Positions 34,515 to 36,663 of a stretch of DNA of 36,663 nucleotides are shown one piece after another. The notes under the pieces are model-generated. The model was not told the origin of the DNA, made no database searches, and worked only from the letters and a program-made list of their open reading frames with translations. Origin of the DNA: Fuerstiella sp. GTDB lineage: Bacteria > Planctomycetota > Planctomycetia > Planctomycetales > Planctomycetaceae. How positions within the stretch are numbered: position 1 is the stretch's first letter; every line of letters starts with the position of its first letter. The DNA is taken from assembly GCA_014238335.1 (NCBI GenBank), contig JABABI010000070.1:1-36663 (forward strand). Reading direction: 5' to 3'. The position numbers and the translations under genes were made by a program.

Positions 34515-36037
34515 AGACCGAAGAATTGAATCACGAGAATTCACCAACAGAGATTCCGGCGCTTGTCGCGTCGAGTTACGGCGTGACAGTCTTTGACAGT
34601 CTGTCCAGGGTCTGGCAGAGGTGCCTGGCAGAGCATTTGCGCAAGGTCATGGCCGGAAAAACGTCCGTGCTAAACTGGAAAGAACCAGTTGACGCCATTG
34701 CTGAAGCCGAAGCTTTTCTGCATCCTGACGCAGTCGGCCAACTTACTGAACAGGAACGCGCCCGTAAATTTGAATCTCTGTTAGAGAAGATGCTGACCTC
34801 CGGGCAAAATCTTCATCATCCTCGCTATATCGGGCATCAGGTGCCGGCCAGTATTCCGATTGCAGGACTGTTCGACGCGGTCGGTTCACTCACTAATCAG
34901 CCGATGGCCATTTATGAAATGGGCCCCTGGGCAACTGCGGTTGAACATGCAGTGACAAGAAATCTGTGCCGCAAGGTGGGCTGGAACCCGGACACATCCT
35001 GCGGCGTGCTCACTCACGGCGGATCCCTGGCCAACCTCACGGCACTGCTGACGGCTCGCAACGTCGTCTTTCCTGACAGTTGGGAACAGGGGTTGCCGCA
35101 GAACGCAGTGCTGGTTGCACATGCCGACTCGCATTACTGTGTTACTCGGTCTGCAGGCATACTGGGGCTCGGTACGCGACAGGTCGTCAAAGCTGTCCTG
35201 GACGAACGTCGCCGAATGGACCCAAGGAAGCTGAATGAGTTACTAACGGAACAAAAGGCCGCAGGCCGACAGGTCTTAGCCGTCTGTTCCAGCGCGTGTG
35301 CAACGCCGATCGGCGCGTTTGATCCGCTACAGGAAGTTGCCGACGTCTGTCGAGCCCACGATGTGTGGCTGCACGTCGACGCTGCTCACGGCGGCGCGGC
35401 ACTCATGAGCGGGACACACAAACATCTGTTGGCAGGCATCGACATGGCTGACAGCGTCGTGTGGGACGCTCATAAAATGATGTTCGTCCCGGCTCTGTGT
35501 GCAGCCGTGCTATACCGGGATCAGGCCCATCGGTTTCAGACCTTTCAACAGGATGCGCCGTATCTGTTTGATCCGTCGAATCCTGGCATGGCGGAGTTTG
35601 ACAATGGAACTCGCACTATCGAATGCACCAAACGATCAACGGGCTTTGGCCTGTGGGGCATCTGGGCGTTATATGGAGAAGACATCTTTGAACAGATGGT
35701 CGATCGAACCTTTGCGATGGCCCAGTATTTTCATGAGTGTCTGCGGGAGTCCGACGATTTTGAACCTCTGCATACGCCGGAATGCAACATCGTGGTTTTC
35801 CGCTATCTGCCGACGGCACTACGTGGTGGGCTGGCCGAAATCATGGACGGTCTGCAGCAGGAATTGCGTTCACGCCTCGTGAAGGGGGGGGACTTCTACA
35901 TCGTGCAGACAAACCTGAACGGGCAGGCTGCACTACGTGTCACCATCATGAACCCGCTGACAACGGAGCTGGATCTGGCCGCCCTGCTGGAAGAATTGAG
36001 GGCGATCGGGCAGCATATTCTGTCCAACCAGCCCTGA
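34511..36037 (+). CDS. PLP-dependent group II decarboxylase (aromatic amino acid/glutamate/diaminobutyrate type)
   Basis: A 508-residue cytoplasmic enzyme of the PLP group II decarboxylase family. Seen are NQPMAIYEMGPWATAVE (about 129-145), the LTHGGSLANLTALLTAR block binding PLP phosphate (about 167-183), His208 (DSHYC, ring stacking), Asp290 in HVDAAHGG (pyridine nitrogen) and the Schiff-base Lys322 in DAHKMM. The active site is complete, and the substrate is an amino acid that I cannot identify; aromatic amino acids, glutamate, cysteine sulfinate and diaminobutyrate are options. ATG 34511 overlaps the uvrA stop in ATGA, which implies translational coupling; a Met at 34496 lies inside uvrA. 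It is the last gene of the operon; ssrA follows 127 bp later. Confidence 0.9.
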   Translation: MKTEELNHENSPTEIPALVASSYGVTVFDSLSRVWQRCLAEHLRKVMAGKTSVLNWKEPVDAIAEAEAFLHPDAVGQLTEQERARKFESLLEKMLTSGQNLHHPRYIGHQVPASIPIAGLFDAVGSLTNQPMAIYEMGPWATAVEHAVTRNLCRKVGWNPDTSCGVLTHGGSLANLTALLTARNVVFPDSWEQGLPQNAVLVAHADSHYCVTRSAGILGLGTRQVVKAVLDERRRMDPRKLNELLTEQKAAGRQVLAVCSSACATPIGAFDPLQEVADVCRAHDVWLHVDAAHGGAALMSGTHKHLLAGIDMADSVVWDAHKMMFVPALCAAVLYRDQAHRFQTFQQDAPYLFDPSNPGMAEFDNGTRTIECTKRSTGFGLWGIWALYGEDIFEQMVDRTFAMAQYFHECLRESDDFEPLHTPECNIVVFRYLPTALRGGLAEIMDGLQQELRSRLVKGGDFYIVQTNLNGQAALRVTIMNPLTTELDLAALLEELRAIGQHILSNQP

Positions 36038-36108
36038 TCCTTCCCTTGTGCGATCGTTGGGGAAATAAAAATTACTATCGCAACCTCGCCTTTAAGAGAG
36101 TGTCGATA

Positions 36109-36114
36109 TATAAT
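36109..36114 (+). promoter_or_regulatory. Consensus -10 element upstream of ssrA
   Basis: TATAAT at 36109-36114 exactly matches the -10 consensus, but the region 17 bp upstream holds only TCGCCT, so the -35 is poor. Transcription starting a few bases after it would give a precursor about 45 nt longer than the mature 5' end at 36165, which RNase P would remove. Confidence 0.5.
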
Positions 36115-36164
36115 ATCAGCGGCGGTCGCGCTGTCTTCAGCATGTGCCGTTACACCAGATTATC

Positions 36165-36519
<355 letters not shown>

Positions 36520-36523
36520 CTGG

Positions 36524-36558
36524 GGCCAATTTGCGAGAGATCGCAAGTTGGCCTTTTT
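36524..36558 (+). terminator. Intrinsic terminator of ssrA
   Basis: A 13-base stem GGCCAATTTGCGA pairs with TCGCAAGTTGGCC (one G-U) around loop GAGA and is followed at once by TTTTT. It begins five bases after the tmRNA discriminator base. Confidence 0.92.
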
Positions 36559-36608
36559 CATTGGTTTACAGTGATTCTTTTGCTTTCCGAGGAGTTCCAG
36601 CGTCAAGC

Positions 36609-36663
36609 AGGTCCAATCGGAGGTCCAATCGGAGGTCCAATCGGAGGTCCAATCGGAGGTCCA
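36609..36663. repeat. 12-bp tandem repeat, cut by window end
   Basis: Four full perfect copies of AGGTCCAATCGG plus a partial fifth run to the last base. The unit is a multiple of three and has no stop in any frame on either strand, so it could encode a tetrapeptide repeat (GPIG, VQSE or SNRR on the plus strand). A frame with GTG at 36571 enters the array but has no ribosome binding site. A perfect short repeat at the very edge may also be where an assembly broke. Confidence 0.85.

Noticed and set aside
36609..36663. CRISPR array at the window end
   Set aside because: The 12-base units abut with no spacers, so this is a simple tandem repeat.

Overview
The window looks like a chromosomal segment from a planctomycete (Planctomycetaceae-like). 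The case rests on lineage-typical genes: a PSCyt1/PSCyt2/PSD1 cytochrome protein (DUF1549/DUF1553) beside a Tat-exported DUF1501 protein, a secreted sulfatase, a DUF3500 protein, a planctomycete-type tyrosine recombinase (decayed), an orphan DUF58 protein, and lipid A genes (lpxD, lpxI). Coding density is high, GC is moderate, and GTG or TTG starts are common. The species cannot be named from the sequence alone.

Layout. 1-2354: the end of a small secreted protein, nnrE (NAD(P)HX epimerase) and a short-chain dehydrogenase. 2412-8285 (minus strand): DUF3500, PSCyt/PSD1 and DUF1501 genes in a row. 8747-12081: a secreted protein that joins a CX5R phosphatase-like domain to a C-terminal cytochrome c'-type haem motif, an eIF1/SUI1-like protein, a DUF58 protein and a TIM-barrel isomerase. 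12381-14877: a Cys-rich lipoprotein, a tyrosine recombinase pseudogene and a gene-poor stretch. 14878-20969: YqgE/AlgH, an aldose 1-epimerase-like protein, lpxD-lpxI (lipid A) and metX-metW (methionine). 21012-30579: a large lipoprotein, an orphan metal-type solute-binding protein without the usual ligands, a sodium:solute symporter, a 2-hydroxyacid dehydrogenase, a TVP38-type membrane protein, a RidA-type protein and a sulfatase. 30812-36037: a tight operon of a metallophosphoesterase, a divergent UvrA-family ATPase and a PLP-dependent decarboxylase, the last two joined by an ATGA overlap. 36165-36558: ssrA (tmRNA) with a clear intrinsic terminator. The window ends inside a 12-bp tandem repeat.

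How the genes work together. lpxD and lpxI supply successive parts of lipid A synthesis; metX and metW form the methionine pair; the DUF1501 and PSCyt/PSD1 proteins are an exported pair of the kind planctomycetes carry in many copies. The most unusual items are the phosphatase/cytochrome fusion, the ligand-less solute-binding protein and the metallophosphoesterase-UvrA-decarboxylase operon. I found no defence locus, CRISPR array or prophage. Most genes are identifiable housekeeping or lineage-typical genes.
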